A DNA stretch of 25,489 nt from a virus, in IMG/VR virus record IMGVR_UViG_3300047474_000434, positions 1 to 25,489 of that record, one strand, 5' to 3'. Numbering within the stretch: position 1 is the stretch's first letter; each line of letters opens with the position of its first letter. Below, in pieces: positions 25,455 through 25,489 of this stretch. The position numbers and the translations under genes were made by a program. The notes beneath the pieces were generated by a model that was given only the letters and a program-made list of their open reading frames with translations, was not told where the DNA came from and did not search any database.

Positions 25455-25489
25455 TTATCCTAAACTCAATACAATTTCGAATGCTATTT
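25455..25489 (-). CDS. Last residues of an upstream gene (partial)
   Basis: On the minus strand the final bases of the window read in one frame as IAFEIVLSLG followed by TAA at 25455-25457, 4 bases before the next ATG. The alternating hydrophobic end and the tight gap, like the other joints in this series, suggest the C-terminus of another structural gene. The fragment is too short to identify. Confidence 0.35.
   Translation of the reverse strand, partial: IAFEIVLSLG

Overview
The window looks like a tail-fibre and baseplate-periphery region of a large, AT-rich marine tailed phage, most likely a T4-like myovirus infecting a picocyanobacterium or a SAR11-type bacterium. The reasons are as follows. 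Nearly all minus-strand genes encode long, Ser/Thr/Gly/Asn-rich beta-structured proteins of the kind found in marine myoviruses. A tryptophan-halogenase-like gene and a 2OG-Fe(II) oxygenase gene are present, both known cargo of marine phages. A GATAAATA motif close to the T4 late-promoter consensus TATAAATA precedes major structural genes. No head, tail-tube, replication or tRNA gene lies in the window, so the T4-like assignment is an inference from family resemblance. The host cannot be settled from this segment.

Layout. Positions 1-1765 (plus strand) hold the end of a virion structural gene, then a Nudix hydrolase, a cupin and a small helical protein in a tight operon. Positions 1743-3674 (minus) hold a tail-fibre-like gene ending in a cupredoxin-like domain; it overlaps the small helical gene tail to tail. 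Positions 3757-5744 (plus) hold a two-gene cassette of 2OG-Fe(II) oxygenase and flavin-dependent halogenase. From 5750 to the end everything is minus strand. Read in the direction of transcription (right to left), this is: the last residues of an upstream gene, a 109-residue beta protein, a 124-residue structural protein, a 1970-residue giant fibre protein, a 2366-residue giant paralogue, a 111-residue beta protein, a fibre protein with a Peptidase_S74 (intramolecular chaperone) end, three adhesin-like proteins with a common N-terminal leader and shuffled glycine-rich and LamG modules, and a 151-residue marine-phage structural protein.

How it fits together. The minus-strand genes probably form late transcripts, helped by GATAAATA sites at 18795-18802, 3695-3702 and perhaps 11738-11745, and are translationally chained by short gaps and TAATG overlaps. 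They would build the host-contact apparatus: two giant fibres made from the same parts list (seven N-terminal W/GDVV repeats, beta-helix, helical repeats, Asp-box propeller, shared C-terminus) plus a set of smaller interchangeable adhesins. The plus-strand genes look like auxiliary metabolic or modification genes placed between fibre genes.

There is no gene-free stretch above 300 bases. The largest gap is the 82-base divergent region at 3675-3756. I saw no tRNA, rRNA, CRISPR array, insertion sequence, att site or convincing intrinsic terminator.
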